DNA of 64,000 bases from Pseudoclavibacter chungangensis. Its GTDB lineage: Bacteria; Actinomycetota; Actinomycetes; Actinomycetales; Microbacteriaceae. The position numbers and the translations under genes were made by a program. The notes below the pieces were generated by a model, which was given only the letters and a program-made list of their open reading frames with translations, searched no databases and was not told the origin of the DNA. Below, piece after piece: positions 1 to 8,674 of this stretch. The first letter of the stretch is position 1; each line of letters begins with the position of its first letter. The stretch covers positions 1,426,001-1,490,000 of the forward strand of contig NZ_JACCFV010000001.1 of assembly GCF_013410545.1 (NCBI RefSeq), written 5' to 3'.

Positions 1-121
1 CCCGCACCACGAGGTCTCGCTCGGCTACCCGCGCGAGCGCGGTCACGAGTGGTCGCGCCCGCGCCGTGCCCTGCGGCTGCTCGAACCGGGCGGCGCCGAC
101 ATCGTCGTCACGCCGTCCTGA
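1..121 (+). CDS. C-terminal 39 codons of an unidentified gene (5' end outside window)
   Basis: Reading from base 2 gives 39 residues ending in a TGA at 119-121. The fragment contains HHEVSLGYPRER and ends LLEPGGADIVVTPS. A GYPRE-type ending is seen in some actinobacterial metallophosphoesterases, but too little is present to name the family. It reads toward the next gene, from which it is separated by 90 bp. Confidence 0.4.
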   Translation, partial: PHHEVSLGYPRERGHEWSRPRRALRLLEPGGADIVVTPS

Positions 122-167
122 CCCGACGCGCTCAGCGGGTTCACACGCGATATATCGTGAGATCGGG

Positions 168-173
168 TACATT
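168..173 (+). promoter_or_regulatory. Candidate -10 element (TACATT) for the gene at 212
   Basis: TACATT fits TANNNT and lies 39 nt before the ATG at 212, which has a GGAGGA ribosome binding site. An AT-rich palindrome (cgatatatcg, 148-157) lies just upstream in otherwise GC-rich DNA and could be an operator. No good -35 is visible. Confidence 0.3.
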
Positions 174-211
174 GCAGATCCCCAGCATCCATCGACCGTG
201 CGGAGGAAGAC

Positions 212-631
212 ATGGCCGATTCGACCCGTACCGACGACAAGACGCGCGACGAGAAGGCTCGTTCGAGCTCGACCGGCGAGCAGCAGACCGGCGATGCGCG
301 CCAGCACGCCACCAACGCGCGCGTCGCGCAATTGCGTGGCGGTCTCGAGAAGGCCGTCACCGGCCGCGAGGAGCTCATCAAGACGAAGGCCGTGGAGTTC
401 GCGGAGAAGATCGACGAGCGCACGGGCGGACGTCACCACCAGAAGCTCCGCGTCGCGCTCATGGTCGTCGAATTCGTCGTGGACCGCGTCGGGGGCTCGT
501 CCGCGGCGGGCACCACGAGTGGCGACACCGACTCGAAGCGCGCGCACGGGACGACATCGACGGGACCGACGCGCGGCGCCGCTGAGGAGCCCGAGCAGCT
601 CGGCGAATTCCGCAACATGTCGGACCGCTGA
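212..631 (+). CDS. Small hydrophilic protein of unknown function
   Basis: This is a 139-residue product that I do not recognise. The first 30 residues and the last 45 are rich in Ser, Thr, Asp, Glu and Lys and look disordered. A central part (about 35-95) could be helical, and a mildly hydrophobic stretch (VALMVVEFVVDRV) sits near residues 80-92. There is no signal peptide and no convincing membrane segment. The ATG has a GGAGGA site 6-11 nt upstream and a possible promoter. It stands alone between the unknown upstream gene and thrS. The start and the Asp/Lys-rich composition look real rather than shadow-like, but function is unknown. Confidence 0.6.
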   Translation: MADSTRTDDKTRDEKARSSSTGEQQTGDARQHATNARVAQLRGGLEKAVTGREELIKTKAVEFAEKIDERTGGRHHQKLRVALMVVEFVVDRVGGSSAAGTTSGDTDSKRAHGTTSTGPTRGAAEEPEQLGEFRNMSDR

Positions 632-717
632 GCGATCCGCGGCACTCGCGCGTCACGCCGAGCGCGGACACGCCTCCCGCCCGGCCGACGTGGCCAGGAT
701 TCGGGGAGTTGCGGGAC

Positions 718-723
718 TAGACT
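718..723 (+). promoter_or_regulatory. Candidate -10 element (TAGACT) for thrS
   Basis: TAGACT fits the actinobacterial TANNNT consensus and would place the transcription start near 730, giving a 30 nt leader before the GTG of thrS. The -35 region has no clear TTGACA. Confidence 0.4.
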
Positions 724-759
724 GAACGATCGTCCGATCCCGTCCCCGAGGAGTACTTC

Positions 760-2778
760 GTGTCGCACGTCGCCGATCCGTCCACCCAGCCCGACGAGCG
801 TGGCGGCGACGGGACGACGACGGGGTTCGACCACTTCACCGACCGCAACATCGTCGCGATGCGCGTCGACGGTGAACTGCAGGACCTCGCGCGCGAGATC
901 CCCGAGGGGGCCGAGGTCGAGCCCGTCACGATCGACTCCGAGGACGGACTGCGCATCCTCCGTCACTCCACGGCACACGTCATCGCACAGGCCGTGCAGC
1001 GCATCAACCCCGAGGCGAAGCTCGGCATCGGGCCGCCCATCACCGACGGGTTCTACTACGACTTCGACGTCGCCGACCCCTTCACGCCCGAGGACCTCAA
1101 GGCGATCGAGAAGGAGGCGCAGCGCATCGTCCGCGAGGGACAGCGCTTCGTGCGCCGCGTCGTGAGCGACGACGAGGCGCGCGCCGAGCTCGCGGCCGAG
1201 CCGTACAAGCTCGAACTCGTCGGGCTCAAGGGCTCCGGCACCGACGCCGACAACGAGTCGGTCGAGGTCGGCTCCGGCGTGCTCACGATCTACGACAACG
1301 TCGACCCCAAGACGGGCGAGCTGAAGTGGAAGGACCTCTGCCAGGGTCCGCACCTGCCGTCCACGCGCCTCATCGGCAACGGCTTCGCCGTCAGCCGCTC
1401 GAGCGGCGCCTACTGGCGAGGCTCCGAGAAGAACCCGATGCTGCAGCGCATCTACGGCACCGCCTGGCCGACGAAGGACGAGCTGCGCGCCTACCAGGCA
1501 CGCATCGAGGAGGCGCAGAAGCGCGACCACCGACGCCTCGGCAAGGAGCTCGACCTCTTCAGCTTCCCCGACGAACTCGGCTCGGGCCTGCCCGTGTTCC
1601 ACCCGAAGGGCGGCATCATCCGCCTCGAGATGGAAGAGCACTCGCGACGTCGTCACATCGAGGAGGACTACTCCTTCGTCAACACGCCGCACGTCACGAA
1701 GGGGCAGCTCTACGAGCTGTCGGGACACCTCGACTGGTACGCCGACGGCATGTTCCCGCCCATGCACGTCGACGAGGAGCGCAACGCCGAGGGCAACATC
1801 ACGCGCGCCGGGCAGGACTACTACCTGAAGCCCATGAACTGCCCGATGCACAACCTCATCTACGGGCAGAACGCGCACTCCTACCGGGACCTGCCGCTGC
1901 GCCTGTTCGAGTTCGGCACCGTCTACCGCTACGAGAAGTCGGGCGTCGTGCACGGCCTCACCCGGGCACGCGGCTTCACGCAGGACGACGCGCACATCTA
2001 CACGACGCGCGAGGACATGCGCGTCGAGCTCACGCGCACACTCGAATTCGTCCTCGGCCTGCTGAAGGACTACGGGCTCGACGACTTCTACCTCGAGCTC
2101 TCGACGAAGAACCCCGACAAGTTCATCGGCGACGAGGACGCGTGGGAGGAAGCGACCGAGACGCTGCGCGAGGTCGCGACGGCCTCCGGGCTCGACCTCG
2201 TCCCCGATCCGGGCGGCGCCGCGTTCTACGGCCCGAAGATCTCGGTGCAGGCGCGCGACGCCATCGGCCGCACGTGGCAGATGTCGACCATCCAGCTCGA
2301 CTTCATGCTGCCCGAGCGCTTCGGCATGGAGTACACGGCGGCCGACGGCTCGCGCCAGCGGCCCGTCATGATCCACCGCGCCCTGTTCGGTTCGATCGAG
2401 CGCTTCTTCGGCGTCCTGCTCGAGCACTACGCGGGCGCGTTCCCCGTGTGGCTGTCGCCCGTGCAGGTCGTCGGCGTCCCCGTCGCGGGGGAGTACGCCG
2501 AGTACCTCGGCGACGTCATCGACACGCTCCGGGCCCAGGGGGTGCGCGCCGAGCTCGACGTCTCCGACGACCGCATGCCGAAGAAGATCCGCACGCACGC
2601 GAAGTCGAAGGTGCCGTTCATCCTCATCGCGGGCGAGGACGACCGGACGGCCGGGACGGTCTCGTTCCGCTTCCGCGACGGGACGCAGCGCAACGGCGTG
2701 CCCGTCGACGAGGCGGTCGCCCGGATCCTCGGCGCGATCCGCTCGCACGCACAGGTCACGACCGAAGCCGAGCTGTGA
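760..2778 (+). CDS. thrS: Threonyl-tRNA synthetase
   Basis: Class II aminoacyl-tRNA synthetase charging tRNA-Thr in the cytoplasm; 672 residues, normal length. It starts with a degenerate TGS-like region (about 30-60), followed by the editing domain with HSTAH (69-73) and a Cys at 194. The catalytic core has zinc ligands Cys361 (MNCPMH), His412 (DDAHIYT) and His539 (MIHRALFG), and motif 3 GSIERFFG at 544-551. The C-terminal anticodon-binding domain begins near 565. The GTG at 760 follows CGAGGAG. The stop overlaps the ATG of the HIT gene, so the two are translationally coupled, as thrS and the HIT gene are in mycobacteria. Confidence 0.98.
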   Translation: MSHVADPSTQPDERGGDGTTTGFDHFTDRNIVAMRVDGELQDLAREIPEGAEVEPVTIDSEDGLRILRHSTAHVIAQAVQRINPEAKLGIGPPITDGFYYDFDVADPFTPEDLKAIEKEAQRIVREGQRFVRRVVSDDEARAELAAEPYKLELVGLKGSGTDADNESVEVGSGVLTIYDNVDPKTGELKWKDLCQGPHLPSTRLIGNGFAVSRSSGAYWRGSEKNPMLQRIYGTAWPTKDELRAYQARIEEAQKRDHRRLGKELDLFSFPDELGSGLPVFHPKGGIIRLEMEEHSRRRHIEEDYSFVNTPHVTKGQLYELSGHLDWYADGMFPPMHVDEERNAEGNITRAGQDYYLKPMNCPMHNLIYGQNAHSYRDLPLRLFEFGTVYRYEKSGVVHGLTRARGFTQDDAHIYTTREDMRVELTRTLEFVLGLLKDYGLDDFYLELSTKNPDKFIGDEDAWEEATETLREVATASGLDLVPDPGGAAFYGPKISVQARDAIGRTWQMSTIQLDFMLPERFGMEYTAADGSRQRPVMIHRALFGSIERFFGVLLEHYAGAFPVWLSPVQVVGVPVAGEYAEYLGDVIDTLRAQGVRAELDVSDDRMPKKIRTHAKSKVPFILIAGEDDRTAGTVSFRFRDGTQRNGVPVDEAVARILGAIRSHAQVTTEAEL

Positions 2779-3353
2779 TGGCGGGGCTCGGATTCCCGGA
2801 GGGCGAACTCGACGGCGTCGAGATCGACCGTTCGACCGATCACGCGCGGGTGCCCGACGAGTTCCAGCGGCTCTGGGCGCCGCACCGGATGACGTACATC
2901 GTCGAGGGACAGGATCCCGACCCGACCGCGTGCCCGTTCTGCCGGGGCCCCGAGCTGCCCGACGAGCACTCGCTCATCGTCGCCCGTGGCACGTACGCGT
3001 TCGTCGTGATGAACCTGTACCCCTACAACTCGGGCCACCTGCTCGTGTGCCCGTACCGACACATCGCGACGTACGACGAGGCCGACGACGAGGAGATCCT
3101 CGAGATCGGCCACCTCACGCAGACCGCGATGCGCGTACTCGGAGCGCAGGCGCACGTCGAGGGATTCAACATCGGCATGAACCAGGGCCGCGTCGCGGGC
3201 GCCGGCATCGCCGGCCACCTGCACCAGCACATCGTGCCGCGGTGGGCGCTCGACTCGAACTTCTTCCCGATCATCGCGAAGACGAAGGCGATCCCGGTGC
3301 TCATGGGTGATCTGCGCGAATGGATCGCCGACCACTGGCCCGACGCCGACTGA
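2778..3353 (+). CDS. HIT-family protein, probable Ap4A phosphorylase / AMP-transferring enzyme
   Basis: The protein has 191 residues. The histidine triad is His147-Leu-His149-Gln-His151 (HLHQHIVP), with a CPFC zinc-knuckle-like pair near 52-55. The HIT fold runs from about 50 to 175. The mycobacterial gene in the same place beside thrS (Rv2613c) is a diadenosine tetraphosphate phosphorylase, so cleavage of Ap4A, a by-product of aminoacyl-tRNA synthetases, is the best guess; a different nucleotidyl substrate is possible. The ATG overlaps the thrS TGA. In many actinobacteria phosphatidylinositol-phosphate synthase and PimA genes follow; here a peptidase gene does. Confidence 0.9.
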   Translation: MAGLGFPEGELDGVEIDRSTDHARVPDEFQRLWAPHRMTYIVEGQDPDPTACPFCRGPELPDEHSLIVARGTYAFVVMNLYPYNSGHLLVCPYRHIATYDEADDEEILEIGHLTQTAMRVLGAQAHVEGFNIGMNQGRVAGAGIAGHLHQHIVPRWALDSNFFPIIAKTKAIPVLMGDLREWIADHWPDAD

Positions 3354-3443
3354 GCCGCCCGGCACCGTCGGACGGTCGTCCGGCGCGCCCGTCGTCGCCC
3401 GCACCGACCTCGTCCAGAACCACCACCGTCGAAGGGAACCGAG

Positions 3444-4748
3444 ATGGCCCGACGCCGACCCACCCCCGCCGCGCGCGCCCGTGCCCGCGCGGAAGAGCTC
3501 GCCGCATACGTGACCGCGTCGCCGAGCTCGTACCACGCGGCCGCGGAGGCCGCCGCGCGCCTCGAGAACGCGGGCTTCACCGTGCTCGACGAGCGCGCGG
3601 CGTGGCCGAACGACCCGGGCGGCTACGTCACCGTCCGCGACGGGGCCTTCATCGCGTGGCGGATCCCCGAACACACCGAACCGCACGTCCCGTTCGCGAT
3701 CGTCGGCGCCCACACCGACTCGCCGGGGTTCCGGCTCAAGCCGAGCGCCGACCGCGACGCGCACGGCTGGCGGCAGCTCGCGGTCGAGGTGTACGGCGGC
3801 CCGCTGCTCAACTCGTGGCTCGACCGCGAACTGCGGCTCGCGGGTCGCGTCGTGCTCCGCGACGGCCGCAGCGTGCTCGTCGCGACCGACGCGGTGGCCC
3901 GCATCCCGCAGCTCGCCGTCCACCTCGACCGTTCCGTGAACCAGGACGGCGTCCGGCTCGACGCACAACTCCACACCGCCCCGATCCTCGGCCCCGGATC
4001 GGCGCCGTCGGCCGTCGACCTGCTCGCCCAGGCCGCCGAGGTCGATGCCGCCGAGATCGCGGGCTGGGACGTGGGCCTCGCCGACGCCCAGCCGCCGCTC
4101 GTCTTCGGTGCGGGACAGGCGATGCTGGCCTCCGGCCGACTCGACAACCTCGTGAGCGTGCACGCCGCGCTCGCCGCGCTCATCGAGACGGTCCCCACCG
4201 GCGTCGTCCCCGTCGTCGCGGCGTTCGATCACGAGGAGGTCGGCTCGGACTCCCGTTCCGGCGCCGCCGGCCCCTTCCTCGAGGACGTGCTCGCACGCAT
4301 CCAGGACGGACTCGGGACGAGCCCGGCAGAACGCGTGCGCTCGTTCGCCGCGAGCTGGTGCGTCTCGAGCGACGTCGGCCACAGCGTCCACCCGAACTAC
4401 GCCGAACGCCACGACGACTCGGCGCCGCCCATCGCGGGTGGTGGCCCCATCATCAAGATCAACGCGCAGCAGCGCTACGCGACCGATGCGCGCGGCACGG
4501 CGCTCTGGAAGCGCGTGTGCGACGAGGCGGGCGTGAAGGTGCAGACCTTCGTGTCGCGCAACACGATCCCGTCCGGCTCCACGATCGGCCCGATCTCGGC
4601 GACGCGTCTCGGCATCGCGACGGTCGACGTCGGCATCCCGATCCTGTCGATGCACTCGGCGCGTGAACTCTGCGCCGCGAGCGACGTCGACGACCTGGGA
4701 CGCGCGCTCGGCGTGTTCCTCGCAGGAGCGTGGCCGGAACACGCCTGA
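3444..4748 (+). CDS. M18 family aminopeptidase (aspartyl aminopeptidase type)
   Basis: 434 residues, cytoplasmic co-catalytic zinc aminopeptidase of family M18, which removes N-terminal (often acidic) residues from peptides. Metal and catalytic segments are visible: GAHTDSPGF with His90, the [10 protein letters not shown] motif with the Glu-Glu pair, and [12 protein letters not shown] near the C-terminal third, all typical of M18. The ATG at 3444 follows GAAGGGAACCGAG. It lies 90 bp after the HIT gene. Substrate preference cannot be read from the sequence. Confidence 0.93.
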   Translation: MARRRPTPAARARARAEELAAYVTASPSSYHAAAEAAARLENAGFTVLDERAAWPNDPGGYVTVRDGAFIAWRIPEHTEPHVPFAIVGAHTDSPGFRLKPSADRDAHGWRQLAVEVYGGPLLNSWLDRELRLAGRVVLRDGRSVLVATDAVARIPQLAVHLDRSVNQDGVRLDAQLHTAPILGPGSAPSAVDLLAQAAEVDAAEIAGWDVGLADAQPPLVFGAGQAMLASGRLDNLVSVHAALAALIETVPTGVVPVVAAFDHEEVGSDSRSGAAGPFLEDVLARIQDGLGTSPAERVRSFAASWCVSSDVGHSVHPNYAERHDDSAPPIAGGGPIIKINAQQRYATDARGTALWKRVCDEAGVKVQTFVSRNTIPSGSTIGPISATRLGIATVDVGIPILSMHSARELCAASDVDDLGRALGVFLAGAWPEHA

Positions 4749-4759
4749 GGCGCGTTCCG

Positions 4760-4765
4760 TACCAT
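4760..4765 (+). promoter_or_regulatory. Candidate -10 element (TACCAT) for yebC
   Basis: TACCAT lies just after the aminopeptidase stop and predicts a start near 4773, about 23 nt before the yebC ATG. The match is to TANNNT only. Confidence 0.3.
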
Positions 4766-4795
4766 GGACACGACACACAACATTCGAGGGAAGAC

Positions 4796-5557
4796 ATGTC
4801 CGGACACTCCAAGTGGGCGACCACGAAGCACAAGAAGGCCGTCATCGACGCGCGCCGTGCCAAGTCGTTCGCCAAGCTCATCAAGAACATCGAGGTCGCC
4901 GCGAAGATCGGTGGCCCCGACCCGGCCGGCAACCCGACGCTCGCCGACGCCATCCAGAAGGCGAAGAAGACGAGCGTCCCGAACGACAACATCGACCGCG
5001 CCGTCAAGCGCGGTGCCGGTCTCACGGGCGAGTCGATCGAGTACACGACCATCATGTACGAGGGCTACGCGCCCGGTGGTGTCGCGCTCCTCATCGAGTG
5101 CCTCACCGACAACAAGAACCGCGCGGCGGCCGAGGTGCGCACGGCCATGACGCGCAACAACGGCAACATGGCCGACCCCGGCTCCGTCGCGTTCAACTTC
5201 GAGCGCAAGGGCGTCATCATCGTCCCGCACGCCGAGACCCCGACCGAGGACGAGATCCTCGAGGTCGTGCTCGACGCGGGTGCCGAGGAGGTCATCGACC
5301 ACGGCGAGGTGTTCGAGATCCGCACCGAGGCGCAGGACATGGTCGGTGCCCGCGCGGCGCTCCAGGAGGCCGGCATCGACTACGACCAGGCCGAGGCCGA
5401 GTTCGTGCCGAACGTCAAGGTCGAGGCCGACGCCGACACGGCGCGCAAGGTGCTGCGGCTCATCGACGCGCTCGAGGACAGCGACGACGTGCAGAACGTC
5501 TACACGAACCTCGACGTCTCGCCCGAGGTACAGGCGGAGCTCGACGCCGACGACTGA
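4796..5557 (+). CDS. yebC: YebC/PmpR-family protein
   Basis: 253 residues, the standard YebC length. It opens with [15 protein letters not shown], the family signature, and continues through three alpha/beta domains. Members have been described as DNA-binding transcriptional regulators and, more recently, as translation factors that ease ribosome stalling on proline stretches; the sequence does not decide between these. The ATG at 4796 follows CGAGGGAAG; a longer in-frame extension to 4730 would overlap the preceding gene and lacks conservation. It sits directly before ruvCAB, the usual bacterial position. A strong hairpin follows the stop. Confidence 0.96.
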   Translation: MSGHSKWATTKHKKAVIDARRAKSFAKLIKNIEVAAKIGGPDPAGNPTLADAIQKAKKTSVPNDNIDRAVKRGAGLTGESIEYTTIMYEGYAPGGVALLIECLTDNKNRAAAEVRTAMTRNNGNMADPGSVAFNFERKGVIIVPHAETPTEDEILEVVLDAGAEEVIDHGEVFEIRTEAQDMVGARAALQEAGIDYDQAEAEFVPNVKVEADADTARKVLRLIDALEDSDDVQNVYTNLDVSPEVQAELDADD

Positions 5558-5566
5558 GGTCCCGAA

Positions 5567-5602
5567 CGAGCGGCGCCCCACCGATCGGTGGGGCGCCGCT
5601 CG
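5567..5602 (+). terminator. Perfect 18-bp-stem palindrome between yebC and ruvC
   Basis: A 36-bp perfect inverted repeat centred between 5584 and 5585 begins 9 nt after the yebC stop. The stem is almost all G and C and no T-tract follows. It probably acts as a U-less terminator, with ruvC then transcribed from its own promoter. Confidence 0.6.
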
Positions 5603-5642
5603 CGTTCCGGCGCGGCCGACCCGGCCGACGGTGCCACGGCGA

Positions 5643-5648
5643 TACGAT
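5643..5648 (+). promoter_or_regulatory. Candidate -10 element (TACGAT) for ruvC
   Basis: TACGAT lies downstream of the hairpin, with a predicted start near 5655 and a 30 nt leader that carries a strong GGGGAGGGG ribosome binding site. Confidence 0.35.
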
Positions 5649-5684
5649 CGAACCGTTCGAGACCATGACGCGGGGAGGGGCGAG

Positions 5685-6278
5685 ATGCGCATCCTCGGCG
5701 TCGACCCCGGACTCACCCGCTGCGGTATCGGTGTGATCGACGTCGATGCCGGTCGGCGCGCGCAGTTCGTGCACGTCGAGGTCGTCCGGTCGTCGCGGGA
5801 CCTTCCGCTCGCCGAGCGGCTCGGCGCCATCGGCCGGGGTGTCGAACGGGCCCTCGACGAGTTCGCGCCCGACCGCGTCGCCCTCGAGCGCGTCTTCGCA
5901 CAGCACAACCTCCGCAGCGTCATGGGCACCGCCCAGATCTCGGGCGTCGTCCTCTACGCCGCCGATCGTCGCGGGCTCGGGGTCGAACTGCACACGCCGA
6001 GCGAGGTGAAGGCGGCGGTCACCGGCTACGGCAGCGCCGAGAAGCAACAGGTGCAGACGATGGTGCAGCGCATCCTGCGCCTCGCCGAGCCGCCGAAGCC
6101 CGCCGACGCCGCGGACGCGCTCGCGCTCGCGCTCTGCTCGGCATGGAAGTCGCCCGTCCAGGCCGCCGAGCGCGGCGCCGCCGCGGCCTCGAGTGATGTC
6201 TCGGGCGGTCTCACGCCCGCACAGGCGGCGTGGCGTGAGGCCGAACGGCGCGCCGTCGCCGGAGCGCGACGGGGCTGA
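5685..6278 (+). CDS. ruvC: Holliday junction endodeoxyribonuclease RuvC
   Basis: 197 residues. This RNase H-fold nuclease resolves Holliday junctions with RuvAB during recombination repair. The four acidic metal ligands are in place: Asp7 (GVDPGLTRCG), Glu68 (ALERVF), Asp141 and Asp144 (ADAADALALAL). The final 40 residues form an Ala/Arg-rich tail beyond the catalytic core. ATG at 5685 with GGGGAGGGG upstream. It is the first gene of the resolvasome cluster; ruvA follows after 88 bp with its own promoter-like hexamer. Confidence 0.97.
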   Translation: MRILGVDPGLTRCGIGVIDVDAGRRAQFVHVEVVRSSRDLPLAERLGAIGRGVERALDEFAPDRVALERVFAQHNLRSVMGTAQISGVVLYAADRRGLGVELHTPSEVKAAVTGYGSAEKQQVQTMVQRILRLAEPPKPADAADALALALCSAWKSPVQAAERGAAAASSDVSGGLTPAQAAWREAERRAVAGARRG

Positions 6279-6354
6279 CCGCCGCGTGCCCCGCACGGCC
6301 GACGGACCGGGCCGGTTCCCGGAGCGCCTGGGCGCGCCCGGGCACGGGCTCGCT

Positions 6355-6360
6355 TAGGGT
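6355..6360 (+). promoter_or_regulatory. -10 element (TAGGGT) for leaderless ruvA transcription
   Basis: TAGGGT ends 6 nt before the GTG start of ruvA and no Shine-Dalgarno sequence is present. Transcription would begin at the start codon, giving a leaderless mRNA. The same arrangement recurs before the MFS gene and rpe. Confidence 0.5.
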
Positions 6361-6366
6361 GGCCGG

Positions 6367-6987
6367 GTGATCGCTTCCCTCCGCGGCACGGTCGTCTCGA
6401 CCACCGCGTCCAGTGTGCTCCTCGATGTCTCGGGCGTCGGCTACCGCGTTCTCCTGACGCCGAACCACGTGCTCGAACTCCGCAGGGGCGCCGAGGTGAC
6501 GCTGCTCACGCACCTCGTCGTGCGCGAGGACCAGTGGACGCTCTACGGATTCCGGACCGACGACGAGCTCGAGGTGTTCGAACGACTCATCTCGGTGTCG
6601 GGGGTCGGCCCGAAGTCCGCGCTCGGCGTCCTCTCGCAGCTCACGCCCGACGCCGTGGCCCGTGCGGTCGTCGACGAGGACGTCGCCGCGTTCAAGCGCG
6701 TGAGCGGCATCGGCCCCAAGAGCGCGGGCCTCATCGTCGTCTCGCTCGCCGGCAAGCTCCGCCCGCCCGCGCACGCAGCCACCGACGGCGACTCGTCGAC
6801 CTCGGGTGTCCCGCCCGCCGTGCGCACCGACGTCGTGGAGGCGCTCGTCGGCCTCGGCTACGCGGAACGCGTCGCCGCGCCCGTCGTCGAGGACGCCATC
6901 GCCGCGCTCGACGACGACGGTGCCGACGTCGCCGCCGTCCTGCGTGCCTCGCTGCGCCTCCTCGGCCCCGCGAAGGGCGCCCGATGA
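6367..6987 (+). CDS. ruvA: Holliday junction branch migration protein RuvA
   Basis: 206 residues. RuvA binds the four-way junction as a tetramer and loads RuvB. It has an N-terminal OB fold (1-65) and two helix-hairpin-helix motifs, [10 protein letters not shown] and [10 protein letters not shown]. An acidic linker follows, then the C-terminal RuvB-contacting helices (about 155-206). The GTG start matches the conserved N-terminus MIASLRGTV. The stop overlaps the ruvB ATG (ATGA), so the pair is translationally coupled. Confidence 0.97.
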   Translation: MIASLRGTVVSTTASSVLLDVSGVGYRVLLTPNHVLELRRGAEVTLLTHLVVREDQWTLYGFRTDDELEVFERLISVSGVGPKSALGVLSQLTPDAVARAVVDEDVAAFKRVSGIGPKSAGLIVVSLAGKLRPPAHAATDGDSSTSGVPPAVRTDVVEALVGLGYAERVAAPVVEDAIAALDDDGADVAAVLRASLRLLGPAKGAR

Positions 6988-8027
6988 GCGACGACGACCG
7001 GCCCGTCAGGCCCGCGGAATCCGAATCGGCGGCCGAGCTCGCGTTCGAGGGCGCCCTCCGGCCCGGGACGCTCGCGGAGTTCGTCGGGCAGCCGAAGGTC
7101 CGGACCCAGCTCGAACTCCTCCTCCGAGCCGCCGCGCTGCAGAACCGCACGCCGGACCACATCCTGCTCGCGGGGCCGCCCGGACTCGGCAAGACGACGC
7201 TCGCGTACATCGTCGCGACCGAGGCTGGTGCGCCGATCCGGTTGACCTCGGGACCGGCGCTGCAGCACGCGGGCGACCTCGCGTCCGTCCTCTCGAGCCT
7301 CGTCCCCGGCGAGGTGCTCTTCATCGACGAGATCCATCGGATGGCGCGGACCGCCGAGGAGATGCTGTACCTCGCGATGGAGGACTACCGCATCGACATC
7401 ATGGTCGGAAAGGGCGCCGGCGCCACGAGCGTGCCGCTCGAACTCGCCCCCTTCACCGTCGTCGGTGCCACGACCAGGGCGGGCCTCCTGCCGACGCCGC
7501 TGCGGGACCGCTTCGGATTCACCGCCCATCTCGAGTTCTACGGCACCGACGACCTGGAGACCGTGCTCACGCGTGCCGCGACGCTCCTCGAACTCGATAT
7601 CGACGCCATCGCGATCGCCGAGATCGCGGGGCGGAGCCGCGGCACACCCCGCATCGCGAACCGACTGCTCCGGCGGGTCCGCGACTACGCGCTCGTTCAC
7701 GACACCCCGGCCGACGAGGAGGCCGCGCGGCACGCCCTCCGCGTCTACGACGTCGATTCGCTCGGCCTCGACCGTCTCGACCGCGCGGTCCTCGACGTGC
7801 TCATCACCCGCTTCTCGGGTGGCCCCGTCGGCGTCCGGACCCTCGCCGTCACGGTGGGGGAGGAGGCCGAGACGGTCGAGAGCGTGGTCGAGCCGTTCCT
7901 CGTGCGCGTCGGCCTCATCGCGCGCACCCAGCGCGGTCGCGTCGCCACCCCGGCCGCCTACGCGCATCTCGGCCACGAGTTCCCGCAGCGTCATGCGGGC
8001 GGTGGCCCCCACCTCGACGGCGTATAA
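6984..8027 (+). CDS. ruvB: Holliday junction branch migration ATPase RuvB
   Basis: 347 residues, AAA+ hexameric motor driving branch migration with RuvA. Walker A is GPPGLGKT (64-71), Walker B is VLFIDEIH, sensor 1 lies in VGATTRAG and the arginine finger in LRDRFG. The C-terminal winged helix covers about 265-345. Start overlaps the ruvA stop. The last codon and the TAA stop form part of a perfect TATAAT, the probable -10 of yajC. Confidence 0.98.
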   Translation: MSDDDRPVRPAESESAAELAFEGALRPGTLAEFVGQPKVRTQLELLLRAAALQNRTPDHILLAGPPGLGKTTLAYIVATEAGAPIRLTSGPALQHAGDLASVLSSLVPGEVLFIDEIHRMARTAEEMLYLAMEDYRIDIMVGKGAGATSVPLELAPFTVVGATTRAGLLPTPLRDRFGFTAHLEFYGTDDLETVLTRAATLLELDIDAIAIAEIAGRSRGTPRIANRLLRRVRDYALVHDTPADEEAARHALRVYDVDSLGLDRLDRAVLDVLITRFSGGPVGVRTLAVTVGEEAETVESVVEPFLVRVGLIARTQRGRVATPAAYAHLGHEFPQRHAGGGPHLDGV

Positions 8028-8028
8028 T
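8023..8028 (+). promoter_or_regulatory. Consensus -10 (TATAAT) for yajC-secD-secF
   Basis: This is a perfect TATAAT, rare in this GC-rich DNA, and it overlaps the ruvB stop codon. It gives a predicted start near 8035 and a leader of about 70 nt before yajC. The -35 region is not recognisable. Confidence 0.5.
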
Positions 8029-8106
8029 CGACTCGTTTGCCGTCACCGCGACGGTCGAACCGCAACCAGCTCGGCGAGGCGTCGAGCACGAAAGGGACTT
8101 CCGCCC

Positions 8107-8631
8107 ATGGATCTCACGCTCCTCCTTCCCCTCGCACTGCTCGCGCTCATGCTCGTCTTCATGTGGCGCAGCAACAAGAAGCGACAGGCGCAGGCGCAAG
8201 AGACGAAGAGCAAGGCGGTGGTCGGTGCCGAGGTCATGACGCAGGCCGGTATCTACGGCACGATCGTCGACATCGACGCCGACAACAACGTCACGACCAT
8301 CGAGACGACCCCCGGGACGCGCATCCGCGTCCACTCGGCGACCGTCCTCAACGTCGTGACCCCGAACGTTCCCGACGACGCGTCCGAGCTCATCGGCGAC
8401 GACCACATCGACGACGAGCGCCACGAGGCCGAGGCGGCCGAGGAGACGCGCGGTCAGGACGCCGACACCGACGCCGACGACGCCGCGTCGTCGGACATCG
8501 CGGTCGACCTCGGCAAGCACGAGGACGCCGACACGAACGAGCCCACGGACACCGACGACGACGCCGACTCCGAGCACACCGCGAGCGAGAACCCGCTCGG
8601 TAAGTACACCGACCCCGACGCCAAGGCGTAG
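8107..8631 (+). CDS. yajC: Preprotein translocase subunit YajC
   Basis: 174 residues. It has one membrane segment (about 3-19, LTLLLPLALLALMLVFMW) followed by the compact cytoplasmic YajC domain (25-80, with GAEVMTQAGIYGTI). The accessory subunit associates with SecDF in the membrane. It is unusually long because of an acidic, low-complexity tail from about residue 87 to 174 that is dense in Asp and Glu. The ATG follows GAAAGGGAC. It heads a yajC-secD-secF cluster. Confidence 0.95.
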   Translation: MDLTLLLPLALLALMLVFMWRSNKKRQAQAQETKSKAVVGAEVMTQAGIYGTIVDIDADNNVTTIETTPGTRIRVHSATVLNVVTPNVPDDASELIGDDHIDDERHEAEAAEETRGQDADTDADDAASSDIAVDLGKHEDADTNEPTDTDDDADSEHTASENPLGKYTDPDAKA

Positions 8632-8674
8632 TCGGTCCCGCACAGTCCCCGAACGGGTCGAAAGGCATACTCCG

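Noticed and set aside
433..2748. 771-codon minus-strand open frame opposite thrS and the end of the preceding gene
   Set aside because: It is antisense to thrS with shadow-like composition, and stop codons are rare in all frames at this GC content.
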